From contig JAMQCK010000006.1 of assembly GCA_024196135.1 (NCBI GenBank), positions 186,001 through 250,000 on the forward strand: a stretch of DNA of 64,000 bases, written 5' to 3'. The DNA is from Pleurotus ostreatus/Saccharomyces cerevisiae fusant. Taxonomy: Eukaryota; Opisthokonta. How positions within the stretch are numbered: the stretch's first letter is position 1; each line of letters opens with the position of its first letter. The translations under genes were made by a program, and so were the position numbers. This document shows, one piece after another, positions 48,079 to 58,891 of this stretch. Under the pieces are notes generated by a model. It saw nothing but the letters and a program-made list of their open reading frames with translations, had not been told where the DNA came from and ran no database searches.

Positions 48079-50791
48079 ATGTTGAACACCTCTGGCCTGG
48101 CGGCCTCGAACTGTGAGGCTCCCCTTCGTGTACCTTTCGGAAATGGCGAAGAGGATACACCAGAACTGGTCTCAAGGGTGCTCAGGAAAGTCTGGCACGA
48201 CTTCTCGCAATGGAAGAAGGACATGGCCAGAGGTTCGCTTCGTTCACTACAACCTCCAACACAACCTCCTTGGGATGGGCTGTCGCTGCTTCCCTCTATA
48301 CCCGTTCCCACAACAAATGCGCCTTTGCATACAAGACAAGCAGAACCTACTGGCTTTACCGTCTTGGAGTTCACCGATGATGGCGACTTCGCTCAGGATC
48401 CCTGGTCACTACAAAGTGGCTCCACCATCAACGCGCCGAAATCCTTCGACAGCGTCCCAGTGTACGAGAACTTCACCCCCGCCGACCGCAGCATCTACGT
48501 TGGCAACGACAACAACGACGTGCCCTACGTGCGCCTCAGAAACAGCAATGATATCTCCTACGTGCGGTACATCGACGATCCAAAATACGACGCTGCACGG
48601 GAGCTCGACGATTGGCATGGCACGCTGGCCTGGATGGATCTGAAGGACCACGACTGTAAGCTCTGTTTGACATTAAAAGGCAGAAACCGTGTTTACCATC
48701 TCGATTTCTAGTCGCATTGCTCGTCCTTGAGACCGCTCGCCGGTTATTCGTGGAGTACGGCATCTCATACGAGCAACAACATGCAACGGATATATTACCG
48801 TTACCGCTGTTTACTGCAACGGACATGAGCACCGGTGTCATTCGACCAGGTTTATTGGACGAATATACAAAACGGTCCGTTGATGTCGATCAATGTCCGC
48901 TAGCGATGCCCCGACTGAAGAGCGTACCCTCCCAGGGATCTTTCTCCGTTCCCAAGAACAGGCTTGGATCGAATACAGCCTTCCTATGATTTCTCAACGA
49001 CCTCCAACGCTCAGATCACGTCCTTCTGTCCCTCCGTCAACTGCATAACACCGAACTGCCCTACTCACAGTGAGGCTCTGAACTTGTCCCCATGAGCATC
49101 CACTCACTCGAGAAACTAGATTATGACTACGACCCCGCCCTGCGCATCGCTCCATACGCCGCAAATTCCCCACCGAGAGGGCCGTGCGGCCCGACCTGCT
49201 ACCGAGAGTCCGCGCTCACCGAAGTAAGTAGGCATGGAGATCCTCAAGGTTTACCCACTAACAAGCGCGGGTCACACCAGGCTGTTTCTTGGGAACCGGA
49301 CGACTACAGTCTGCTCCGTACGATTTTAGAGGTCTCTCCCGAAGCCTCGCCTTGCGACCTCTCCGCCATATGTCACAAACCTTGCAATGAGGTAAGTAGA
49401 GCGCACTACGCTTTCTAATCCCGCATCTCAATCCACTGCAGGTTCACCGACTCGCGAAATTCATCACCAAGAGCTTCCCTGCTCCGCGCATCCCTCTCCC
49501 ATCGAAGCCGCTTCCATCGACTGAATTTAGGGGTAAGTAGGCTTTGCGTTGTCCACTGGACTGATGCAGGTTATTAATGACTCGCAAAGATACCTCGGAA
49601 CTCATGCTCTTCTCCCCGTAAGGTGGTCGGCCATTATTTCGAGACTGACACTGACGCTTGGCCAGTAATCCTCCTTGCAGTCATGTTGGTCCATGCACAC
49701 GCAAGAACAACTGCCCATGCGCAATGAAGCGCGCACACTGCACGCGTGTATGTCGGTGTCACCTACAATGTGCGTATGTTTCTGCCCCAAAACCATCAAG
49801 AACGTCGCTGACTAATTTTACAGGTACACGACGGTGGACTGGCTGTAGATGTACGCCAGGCGAGGACGGACATGCCTGTGGAGGTCTGTAGTCTCGTGAC
49901 GAACGCACTTCGCACAATCACATACTGACGCTCCCTCAGACAAGCGCGCCTGCCCATGCCATCTCGCATCACGCGAGTGCGATCCCGAGCTATGCCAGGG
50001 CTGCGCAAGCAGAGACCATACACTCGGTTGCTGCAAAAATTCGCAGATACAGCATAAGAAGCGGAAGGTCAGTCGACTTCCACCGGTATTGGGCGGCAGA
50101 TTCATTGACTCTCCGCCTCACAGAAAACAATCCTCCGTAAAAGCCAATTCGGCACGGGTGTCTTCGCCGCGGAGCGAATATCGGCTGGCGAGCTCATCTG
50201 TGGTCCGTTCTCCGTCTATGTATCAACTTGTGCTTGCTACATAGATCGCTCAGAGTACGTCGGCGAACTCGTATACGACGAGACCACTCGGTCGCGAGAG
50301 TGCGCAGCGTTCCTTTTCAGCGTCTGAAGTGTGGCTTACTGGGTCGTAGGCTCCTCGCCATCCATCGGCGCTCGAACTACCTCTTCGGTCTGAACCCTCA
50401 GTTCGGCATCGACGCCGTACATGCTGGGAATGAGGCGCGGTTTGTCAATCATCGGGAGCATGACAATGTAGCTGCGTACAGTGTGTTCTTCTCTTTCTCA
50501 CCAAGGCAAAAGAAAGCTACTGGCGCTGACGACGGTGCCTCTAGTCAAGCTCGTCAATGGCGAACCCCGCATTGGGCTTTTTGCCAGTACGTTTTCCCAA
50601 TTATATCCCGGGAGTTGTCCATTATTGAACTTGTCATTCGCTTCCCAGATCGCACCATCAAGCCCGGGGCCGAGCTTTTCATCGACTATGGGAAGGACTT
50701 TTTCAAGGATATGGAGGCGAAGGAGGACTCGGAGCTCGAGTCGTTCATAGATGTGTATGAGGATACGCAAGAGTGGATACCCTCACAATGA
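48079..50791 (+). CDS. EZH2: EZH2/E(z)-type histone H3K27 methyltransferase (PRC2 catalytic subunit)
   Basis: Catalytic subunit expected to trimethylate H3K27 within Polycomb repressive complex 2. The C-terminal half is clear. There is a Cys-rich stretch CPSVNCITPNCPTH (as in E(z) CRRCxxxxC..H) and GPCGPTCYRESALTE. A SANT-like SWEPDDYSLLRTILEVSPEA follows, then the CXC region CSHVGPCTRKNNCPCAMKRA..CTRVCRC and KRACPCHLASRECDPELCQG. The SET domain runs FGTGVFAAERISAGELICEY, VGELVYDE, NYLFGLNPQFGIDAVHAGNE, ARFVNHREHDN, NGEPRIGLFA and GAELFIDYGKDFF. The stop is TGA at 50789-50791. Exons follow about ten short introns. The N-terminal part (from ATG 48079; DVPYVRLRNSNDISYVRYID) resembles the E(z) start but is weak, and exon limits between 48820 and 49130 are unresolved. 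The canonical NHSxxPN reads NHREHDN. Confidence 0.83.
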
Positions 50792-50876
50792 TACCCAGTC
50801 GATACCCTGCCGCACCCAGGCTTGCGAGGTTACAAATTCTTTGGCGTGTGTCTGCGCTTGATGCTTGACTTGTCCG

Positions 50877-51038
50877 AAAAACCAAGAGAAGTCGTGTTCG
50901 TCGCGGCATGTACAAAGACCCAGGGTATACAGGAGTCAGCTACTGTACTAGACAACAGAAGGAGGTTGGAGGATACAGTAGTCTGACATTCACTGATAAA
51001 CGATAGTAAAGGAGTCATGATAATAAAGATGGTGTATA
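50877..51038 (-). repeat. Dispersed repeat, copy B (inverted relative to copy A)
   Basis: About 162 bp, reverse-complementary to 35293-35505. The core 50887-50971 matches copy A without a mismatch over 85 bp; the outer part is diverged and lacks ~50 bp of the internal short repeats seen in copy A. Lies 86 bp after the EZH2 stop. Confidence 0.85.
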
Positions 51039-51115
51039 GATATAGAGTGCATATGATACAGGCGAGATTCCAGGTAGATCCAATAGACTATCCGGGGCGG
51101 CGCAGGCAGGACGGA

Positions 51116-51207
51116 CGTCTGACAGCGAGGACACGCGTCTGACAGCGAGGACACGCGTCTGACAACGAGAACAGACGTCCGACAACGAGGACAGACGTCT
51201 AATGACG
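51116..51207. repeat. 20-bp tandem repeat, about 4.6 units
   Basis: Units begin at 51116, 51136, 51156, 51176 and 51196; the first two (cgtctgacagcgaggacacg) are identical and later ones drift. It ends at the stop codon of the minus-strand gene, so it lies in that gene's 3' UTR or just beyond. Confidence 0.9.
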
Positions 51208-51210
51208 ACT

Positions 51211-52614
51211 TCACTTGCTCGCAAGGAACGCCCCCATGTCGCGCGCGTTCGACTGTCGCCGCGGTCCGCCTCCCAGTCCCGGGCTCGGAAGCCCAGGGCT
51301 GGGCATGTCGATCCCCAATCCAGGACTCGGCATGCCAGTCCTCAACCCAGGGCTCGGCATCCCAGTGGCCAGCGCCGCACTCGGGAGAGCCCCGGTCGGC
51401 GTCAGGCCGTTCACGTCGACATGCAGCCCACCGGCGGCGCGCGGCTTGAACTCGGCACTGGGCTTGAGCTCGGCACTGGGCTTGAGCTCAGCGCTGGTGT
51501 ACGCCTGCGCGGGCGCGCTATCGAGGCCCATCCCGACGACGCCGTCGAAGTCACCTTCCGTCGGTGAGGCGGGGTGCTCGGAAATGGCATAGACGGGAGG
51601 CAGCGCGCCTGTGAAGGACGCCGCATGCGGGGAGACGAGCGAGGGCGATTGCGTTGTGCTGGCGGATGTGTCCGAGGCCCGCGAGCGGCTGGATTTGCTC
51701 GAGCTCGACGCCTTGCCGGACTTGGACTTCTTGCGCTTCTGCTTGGGAGGGGGAGGTAGGTCCGCCTGCGCATCTGGCTGCGATGCCGACGCCGACGTGC
51801 GCGATCGCGAGTCCGAGGTGTGCGATCGCGAGTCCGAACGCGAGCCCGAAACGCTCGACCCGCCCTGCGCGCGCCGGCGCCCCGCGTATAGCCCGCCGTC
51901 CAGATCAGCGGCGTCGGCCTCATCCGCGTCATCCTGGGGCGACATCGGGCTCGGCGCCTGCTGGAACGGCCCAAACGCATCTACGGACAGCCTCCGGGAG
52001 GTGGACATGCGCGCAGCCGGGGCAGGCTGCGTATCCACATAGCCCTCATAGCCAGGCACGTCCCCATCGTGCAGCTCACCCGCCGCGATCGCCTCCGCTA
52101 CGCGGCGCATTTCGCGGCGCTCTCGGCGGCGGCGCCGACGCTCTTCCTTCTGGCGGCGTTCCTCCTCCTCAAGTGCGCGCCGCTCGAGCTCGGCGGGGCT
52201 GATGTGCGTGAGGTCGCTGGGGTCGAGGGAGGCGGCGTCTGAGTCGAATGTAGCGCTAGTGGTGGTAGAGGCGCGGCGGAAATTGAAGAGGGCACCGTCA
52301 TCCTCAGGCAGCTGGATAGCCTGGCGCCGCTTTCCGAAGAGATCAACGCCGCAGAGGGTAATGTTGCGCGCCTTCCTCTTCTTCCGCCGCCTACGCCCTT
52401 CACCGGGATTGGAATGGAGGGAGAGGGTCTCTGCTTCCGTGTCCGTGGAGTCCGCATCGGCGAGCAGGGATTCGAGTTCGTCGGGTCGAGCGCGTCGGAC
52501 GCGGTTGCGAGTGGGATCGTGGGGGTTATCGTCCTCGGCAGGCGTCCCGGGGCGCAAGCAGGGAACGCAGCTCGTGAAGGCCTGTAGGGTATCTGACCAG
52601 GAGAAGCTTGCCAT
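51211..52614 (-). CDS. Uncharacterised low-complexity fungal protein
   Basis: A single uninterrupted frame of 467 aa from ATG 52614 (MASFSWSDTLQAFTSCVPCL) to the stop at 51211, unusual in this intron-rich window. The N-terminal two cysteines (TSCVPCLRP) could be acylated, and a conserved-looking patch RNITLCGVDLFGKRRQAIQL sits near residue 85-105. A charged helix follows (RRALEEEERRQKEERRRRRR). The rest is Ser/Asp/Arg-rich and disordered, with a short tandem SAELKP/SAELKP/SAEFKP and a terminal run of MPSPGL-type repeats (GMPSPGLRTGMPSPGLGIDM). I do not recognise a domain; the N terminus suggests membrane association but that is inference. Confidence 0.75.
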   Translation of the reverse strand: MASFSWSDTLQAFTSCVPCLRPGTPAEDDNPHDPTRNRVRRARPDELESLLADADSTDTEAETLSLHSNPGEGRRRRKKRKARNITLCGVDLFGKRRQAIQLPEDDGALFNFRRASTTTSATFDSDAASLDPSDLTHISPAELERRALEEEERRQKEERRRRRRERREMRRVAEAIAAGELHDGDVPGYEGYVDTQPAPAARMSTSRRLSVDAFGPFQQAPSPMSPQDDADEADAADLDGGLYAGRRRAQGGSSVSGSRSDSRSHTSDSRSRTSASASQPDAQADLPPPPKQKRKKSKSGKASSSSKSSRSRASDTSASTTQSPSLVSPHAASFTGALPPVYAISEHPASPTEGDFDGVVGMGLDSAPAQAYTSAELKPSAELKPSAEFKPRAAGGLHVDVNGLTPTGALPSAALATGMPSPGLRTGMPSPGLGIDMPSPGLPSPGLGGGPRRQSNARDMGAFLASK

Positions 52615-53324
52615 CCTGATATCCAAGAAAGTGTCGCTGCTATGCAAGAAGATAGAGGTGAAGTAGCCTGAGGATGGGAAGGGGGGCGGAAAATAATGGT
52701 CAGGGAAAGGCCACGAGCATGAGCGTGAATTTCAAGCCCGGCTATCCGGTGAAGGCTCTGCACCTCGAGGCGGCGGCACGAGGCGTGCCGAGTACACGTG
52801 CTCTCTCACGCATAAGTGGCGTGACTTGTCACAGTTCGAGTTCGATCGCTCGTTTGATGTGATTGGTAGTATACAGGTAGAGAAGTTGAAGCTAAGCTCA
52901 TTTGTAGCTCGCATTGAGTGGTAGTTTGGCTTTATCATCAACATGAGTCTTGATCAAGGTCCTACTTCTAAAGCCGAGCGACGATGAACATCGGCCTGAT
53001 AGCACCGTGAGGGTAGCTCGGAAAACGTCGTCTCTATGGCATGCATCAAGATAAATAGCCAAGAAAATCGATGGTATACAGTCAAGAGTAACGCTACAAA
53101 CAAGAAGTGTGATAGTCAGTGTCCTGCTCCGGATACCATAGTGCTACAAGAAATACAAGGTATGCAAGGGCAAGGTGCAAGCAAGACGACGATACAAACA
53201 AGATAGCGATGCAAGGAATCTGGTCCGTTGGACCGTGCCTTCGTGCGATGAGGTCCAAGATCTATGTGTGCGCAGTGAGCGTAGAATGTGCAGTCGTGCG
53301 TCGTAGGAGCGACCGAATGGAGCT
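52615..53324. other. Intergenic region upstream of the unknown gene
   Basis: 710 bp, the promoter side of the unknown gene and the 3' side of the RecQ gene. AT-richer than its surroundings; no repeat or gene recognised. Confidence 0.5.
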
Positions 53325-56166
53325 CTACATGTCCTCATCCTCGTCCTCAATCACCATAGCCACCACCGTGGCTTCGTCTTCCGTTTCTTCCTCACCGAGC
53401 GTCCAACCAGAGCTCTCCTCCGAGGTGCTCGTGCGCATCGGCGCCTCCGTAGTTCCCTGCCTCACACGCCTGCGTCCCGCATCGACTACGTATCGCTGCG
53501 TGATCTGCAGGCTCTGAACATCGTCGCGCGAGGGGCAGATCATGAGCCTCCTCGCGAGCGGCCCCAATTTCATGTACAGGTACTGGTTGCGGAATTTCTT
53601 GTACGTTGTGGTGTACAGGAAGCCATCCAAATAACCGTCGACGAAGAGCTGTACAATCAAGCGTTCACAATCCTTCGGCCACGCGTTAGCCCAAGGCAGC
53701 TCATCGTAAAGTCCACGTACCTCTTGATTCAGGTGTGGCGAAACAGCGCCCCCGAGGCGCCTCAAATCAACGACCGCAGGCCTCTTGACAGTCCCACTTC
53801 GCTTCCTCTTCATCCCGGCGAACACAACCTTGTTCGTCCTAGCCATTCCCCGACAGATCTCGGCGAGTTCCTTCAGAGTGACCTTCTTCCCCTGGGCGCG
53901 AATTCTCTGCAGAACTTGCAGAATCAGCCACGCGTCTCCCGCGACGCTGCGTTGCTGAACAACGCCTCTAGCGCGCGTGCAGTTATCGCAACGGCCACAG
54001 TCGGCGTCAGGTAGCGACTGTCCTGATGATCGAACCCCCGCCCGTGTCTGTACGCCCGCCTCGAGGAAGTACCTGCGTGTCGGGTAAGCCATAGCAAATA
54101 TTTGAGTGCGTTAAGGTGCATACTGGGCCAATAGGCGCTGGCGGCAAGTAACGAGGTCTTGCGCATACTGCAGCATCCCTCTCACTGAATCAAGGTCTCC
54201 GGGTCAGCATCGCGATACTTTCGATTGCGAGAACAACGCACGATCGTTCAACCCGGACTGCCCAGTCTTTATCAGTCCAGCAGCATTAGCCGCGTCCTGT
54301 GCCTTGTGATACAAAATGCAAGCGGAGGGAAGGTTGTCTCGACCCGCGCAGCCGGACTCTTGGAAGTATTGCTCGAGAGTCGTCTAGCGTGCAACAAGAG
54401 CAGAGGACTTCAGCGGAAGCGCTGCTACACTAATTTTGTATACGTACCGGCATCTATCAAAGGACGCGTCAGAGATGAGATTTAGTCGCAATGGAAAGGG
54501 ACATACAGTATGGTGCATCACAAAGCGCACGTCGCGCTTGTTGATCCCGAGGCCGAAAGCTTGACCAGCCTTCGTCAGTAAGTGCGACTTTTTTCCCAAA
54601 TAAAACAACCTGACGAACCCGCGGTCGCGCACATCACATGAGTCTCCCCCCGCATCCACTGCCCGTACCTGCGCGCCTTGTCCCCGGATTTTACCTCGCT
54701 GTGAAAGAACGATGCCCTAATGCGCCCATCGCTGTATCGGGCGAGGTCCCCTGATACCGTGACGGCGGAGACTTTCGTGGGGCAGTAGATGATCCCGGAT
54801 TGCCCGGGATAATTGGCGAGGATGAGGTGCGCCATGGCCTCCGTTAGTTGTGGCTCTAAACGTGGTTTGGGGAGCACATGATAGAGCAAGTTAGGGCGTT
54901 CGAGGGGCGCGGAGAGGAGCAGCGTATTGGAGGGCTTAGCCACTACGGAGGGCATTAGAGTATGATCCAGTAGGAGCGCAAGCATATGCCTTACCGTTAC
55001 ATAGAGGGCCAAGCTTGAGCACCCTTGAAATCTCTGCCCAAGACTTACGCGTACACGTCGCGGTCAGGCAGAGGACGGGTACATCGGGACATAGGTCACG
55101 CAGCTCGTCCAGCTTCGAGTAAGCCGCGCTGCGAGAAACGGGTAAGCTGACGTCGCGCCTAGAGGGTCACGAAATATCTACCGGAATTTGTGGCCCATGT
55201 CAGCGACGCAGTGGGCCTCGTCGATAACGATACGCGCTGGAAGGGAGGCTTGTCACTAGTACGGGGTGACATGTGTTTGACTTACCAAGTAGATTCTTTT
55301 CCGCCAGCGCGGAAATGATGGTCTTCAGAGATTCGTCGACATCGACGCGCTCGGGCTACGGAAGTCAGATGAATTAGAGTGATAAGGGCTGTCGCAGGCT
55401 TAGACCCATGCATACCGTCACATAACAGATCTTGATGGGTGGTACGTGCTCGGGTAAGGTATGGTCAGCCATGGCTTGAAGACGCGCTTTGATGGTTCGT
55501 ATCTCTTCAAGCGGCGTCGTCGACACCAGCCCAACGGCTTCAACTTTCGAGGAAGATAATGTCAGATACAAAACATGGGGTGTGTGTAATCCCATCGCAC
55601 TTTGAAGCCTTTGGGCGATGTGAAGTTGGTCGAGAACGAGCGATATTGTTGGCGAGATGACCAAGGTGCAGCCAGGACGCAATATCGCGGGCAACTGATA
55701 GGTCAAGGACTTGCCTCCTCCTGAAGAAGTGTTCAGGGAAGACATGCGGGTGAAGGAGGTAGAGCAGACCAGTCGCCGTGACAAGGAGAACGTCGTGTCC
55801 CGCCATGCTTGCCTTGATCGCCCTTGAGGCAAAAGAAGGTCAACAAGCATGTCAAGGAGACAGTAGGTGTAACACGCACTGCTCCTGCACGGGATATAGA
55901 TGCTGGTGTCCGAAGACGCTCTTCATAGTCGGTATAAGCTCCGGTACGAGGCTGCTGTCGACGCCGTCCTGCTCAATCTCATCGGCGCGTTGCACGCTCA
56001 TGGCCTTATTGCACATAGACGTAGACGGCCCTTGCAAGAGGAGAGAGGCTTCGGCAGCATACTCAGCCCTATGCTCCCGGAGCAGTTCGCTGCATCGCTC
56101 GGCGTATTTGCGAACGTAGTGCTCGCGCAGGCGCTCAATCTTAATTCGAGCCGTTGATAAATCCAT
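53325..56166 (-). CDS. Divergent RecQ-family DNA helicase
   Basis: ATP-dependent 3'-5' DNA helicase family, used in recombination and fork repair. About ten exons from ATG 56166 (MDLSTARIKIERLREHYVRK) to the stop at 53325. Motif 0/I region: HLYPVQEQCVLHL, then VTAT-GGGGKSLTYQLPA (Walker A split by an intron). Motif II: RIVIDEAHCVADMGHKFR. Motif III: VPVLCLTATCT. Motif IV: GIIYCPTKVSAVTVSGDL. Motif V: CATAAFGLGINKRDVRFVMH. Motif VI: LEQYFQESGCAGRDNLPSAC. The RecQ zinc module follows (TCRQRLLAQY.., CGRCDNC) with a winged-helix-like region (AWLILQVLQRIRAQGKKVTL) and an acidic tail. Two normally invariant features are changed: the aromatic-rich loop Trp (reads ADMGHKF) and the first Arg of motif VI (Cys). 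No frame break was needed. Confidence 0.82.
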
Positions 56167-56519
56167 CTGAGACAGTCGAAGGCCAGTTCCGAGACGTGAA
56201 AAGAAGAGAAGAATGCGGAAAGATATCAGAAGTACAACAGCGCCTAACAGACGGGCGTCAAAACGGAGGAACGGCAGCGAAAGAGGTGAAAAGTCCTTAC
56301 CTAGGCAATAGCGATTGAAGCAACGAGGTAGTAGTTCACTACCGCGGATATATACTGCTACTAGGCTATGCTGCCGACTAGCTACCTGGCCAGGCAGATG
56401 GTAGTTAGTCTCAAGGAGGGGTGAAAATGCAAGTCCGCACGGTCACATGCTTATAACAGTGTGACTCAACGTTGGTCACATCACGCTCTTTCTTGTCCTC
56501 GACCGTCATCTCCTCCTGC
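56167..56519. other. Divergent promoter region, RecQ / GPN2
   Basis: 353 bp between opposite start codons. Holds a GATATATACTG element near 56346; nothing else recognised. Confidence 0.5.
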
Positions 56520-57746
56520 ATGCCTTTTGGCGAAGTCGTGTGTGGCTCTCCCGGGAGCGGAAAATCGACCTACTGCTATGGCAAACATCAGCTCTTCACT
56601 GCTCTGAAACGCCCCATCTCCATCGTGAACCTTGACCCCGCCAACGAGACCATACCTTATCCCTGCGCAATTGACATATCTTCTCTGATAACCCTTCAAG
56701 ATGTGATGGATGAGCACGGCCTGGGTCCGAATGGCGGCCTCCTGTACTGCATGGAATATTTGGAGGCCAACTTTGACTGGCTGGAGGAACGGCTGCAGGC
56801 GCTGGGGAAAGACGCTTATGTCCTCTTCGACTTGCCGGGTCAGGTCGAGCTCAGCACGAATCATGATAGTGTGAAGAATATCATCGGAAAGCTGGCGAAA
56901 GCGGGCTTCAGAGTACGGTGTTTCATTTATTTGCTGCTCGGCGTCCTCTCACTTCGACGTAGTTGGCCGCAGTGCACCTTTGCGATGCGCACTATGTAAC
57001 AGACGCGTCAAAATACGTGTCCGTGCTGCTCCTGTCGCTGCGGACCATGCTTCACCTGGAATTGCCGCATATCAATGTCTTGTCGAAGGTCGACTTGCTG
57101 GCACAGTATGGCGAACTTGGTGAGAAAGCTTCGTTGCCGCGTCATAATTAGATGACTGACCAGTGGGCAGACTTCAATCTTGACTTCTACACGGAGGTGC
57201 AGGATCTTACTTACCTGGAGAATTCGCTTTCGGCATCTTCACCACCACGATTTGCGTCCATGAACATGGCCATCATATCCTTGATTGAGGACTACAGCCT
57301 CGTCGGGTTCGAGACGCTCGCAGTTGAGGTTGGTCAATTTTCTGCCTGTGCTTTGCGTAAGCTCATGTTGTCCCTTCTAGGACAAGAACTCGATGATGCA
57401 CCTATCGAGAGCAATAGACCGTGCGACGGGATATGTCTACGTCCCCCCAACCGCCGGTCAGGCAGGCCAACAACCTCCAGGGACCGTAGACATGTCGGGC
57501 GCGCCAATCACCCAACAACCTAACACATATGCCTTGATGTCCGCTGCCGCGGGGCCCATGAAGGGGCCTCTCAGCGATGTCCGCGACGTGCAGGAGCGGT
57601 GGATAGACGCGCGTGAAGAGTACGACGAGTTCGAGAAGAGGCAGTGGCAGAAGGAGGGCGAAATGGTGCGGGAGGAGGCAAATCGAGCAGGGCAGGTACG
57701 AGAGCGTAATCCTGGCGGACAAAATCGAGAAGTACAACGGCCATAG
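56520..57746 (+). CDS. GPN2: GPN-loop GTPase 2
   Basis: Homologue of yeast/human Gpn2, required for assembly and nuclear import of RNA polymerase II and III. Four exons (56520-56912, 56963-57119, 57171-57328, 57381-57746) join in frame to 357 aa. P-loop [11 protein letters not shown] near the start, the [11 protein letters not shown] segment, the GPN signature [20 protein letters not shown], switch-like [20 protein letters not shown] and base-recognition [33 protein letters not shown] closes the GTPase fold. The C-terminal ~80 residues are charged ([20 protein letters not shown]). ATG 56520 was chosen because it directly precedes the P-loop as in the family. Confidence 0.95.
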
Positions 57747-57854
57747 AGCATATCATACGGCCATGACATGTATCATTATGCAGACATGTACAACACTGCG
57801 AGGGAAGTAGGATAAGAATAACGATAGTCCTGAGCTCAGGTCAAGCAAGCTCGG

Positions 57855-58437
57855 TCATGGGGTTCTCTGCGCGCTCGGAGGTGGGGGTATGTGTATTTCA
57901 TGATCATTGTCGTCGACGCCAGTGTTGTTCGCTTGGTGCTGAACAAGTCATTAAATGAGATCAGGCGAGTACAACAGAACCAGAGCACATACCGCGCGCA
58001 ACTTCGCCAGATGAATCTTCAACGTCTCCGCATAGTTCTCCAGCCCCAGCGCGGTCATCGCATGCAGGATATCCTCGCCCCCCACCGTCTTGCGCTTCTC
58101 CAGTTGACAGCGCTCCGCGGCCTCGGAGGTGACGAAGGAGATGAACTCGCTGACGCACTCTTGCACGCACTCCTTCGCGTCTTTCGCGATCTTAGCGGTG
58201 GGGGGAACGGAGGCTTTCATGATGCGTGCGACATTGGCGATCTGGGAACGCGGTCAGGTCAGAGAGGTGCGCAGTATGCGTGGGGTATGGACGCACGGGG
58301 AGGAAGCGATCCTGCTCGCGGTACTCTCCTACTTCCTGCTCTGTGATCGGTACGGGCTCGGGTGTCTCCTCTGGCTGATTCTGGTCCGCTGGTTGCCCGT
58401 CGGTGGACATAGGTACGAGGGGAGGCAGCTCCGGCAT
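57855..58437 (-). CDS. HAP3: CCAAT-binding factor subunit NF-YB / Hap3
   Basis: Histone-fold subunit that dimerises with NF-YC and binds CCAAT boxes with NF-YA. Three exons (58437-58297, 58241-57993, 57938-57855) join in frame to 157 aa. The core reads [58 protein letters not shown] and [20 protein letters not shown], which is the NF-YB signature including residues for NF-YC pairing. The N terminus is acidic/Pro-rich ([17 protein letters not shown]). The last exon encodes a short polar tail ending ..SAQRTP. Another ATG follows at MSTDGQ; the first is used here. Convergent with GPN2, with 108 bp between stops. Confidence 0.95.
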
Positions 58438-58891
58438 GACGATAGCACAAGTGGCGAATGCTGGACTGCGATCGGTGTTATAGCTTCGAGGTCGGCGGCG
58501 CGGTTATCCAAAACTTCTGTGAGGATGAGAAGGCGGAAAGAGCAGGGGTTGGCTTTCGGAGGTCCCGAGGTTGATGTCTGCGTTATGCAGCGCGGCCGTT
58601 GGAGTAGAAGCCATGGACGTGAATGACCAGGAGGCGCGTGATGGTCGGTCACTGCGTCACGCTTCTCCTCCTCCCCCTCAGGCCGAAACTGTTTGGGCCA
58701 GTACTGATACTCAAAGCTTTCCGCAACAGTTCCCGCAACAGCCGTTTGCCATTTGAAAGAGACATCATCAACCCTATATCGCGTCGTTCCCAATCCAGTT
58801 GTACTGGCTGTACATATACAGTAGTGATTCCAAATAGTTCATAAAAAAGCCGTTAGAGTCCGTGAAGTCACTTGTCGTGATAGCCGAGCGC
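58438..58891. other. Intergenic region, NF-YB promoter / fungalysin 3' end
   Basis: 454 bp upstream of the NF-YB start and beyond the fungalysin stop. Nothing further recognised. Confidence 0.5.

Larger units (their letters stand above)
50792..51210. other. Tail-to-tail intergenic region, EZH2 / unknown gene
   Basis: 419 bp between two 3' ends. Almost fully explained by copy B of the dispersed repeat and a 20-bp tandem repeat. Confidence 0.65.
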
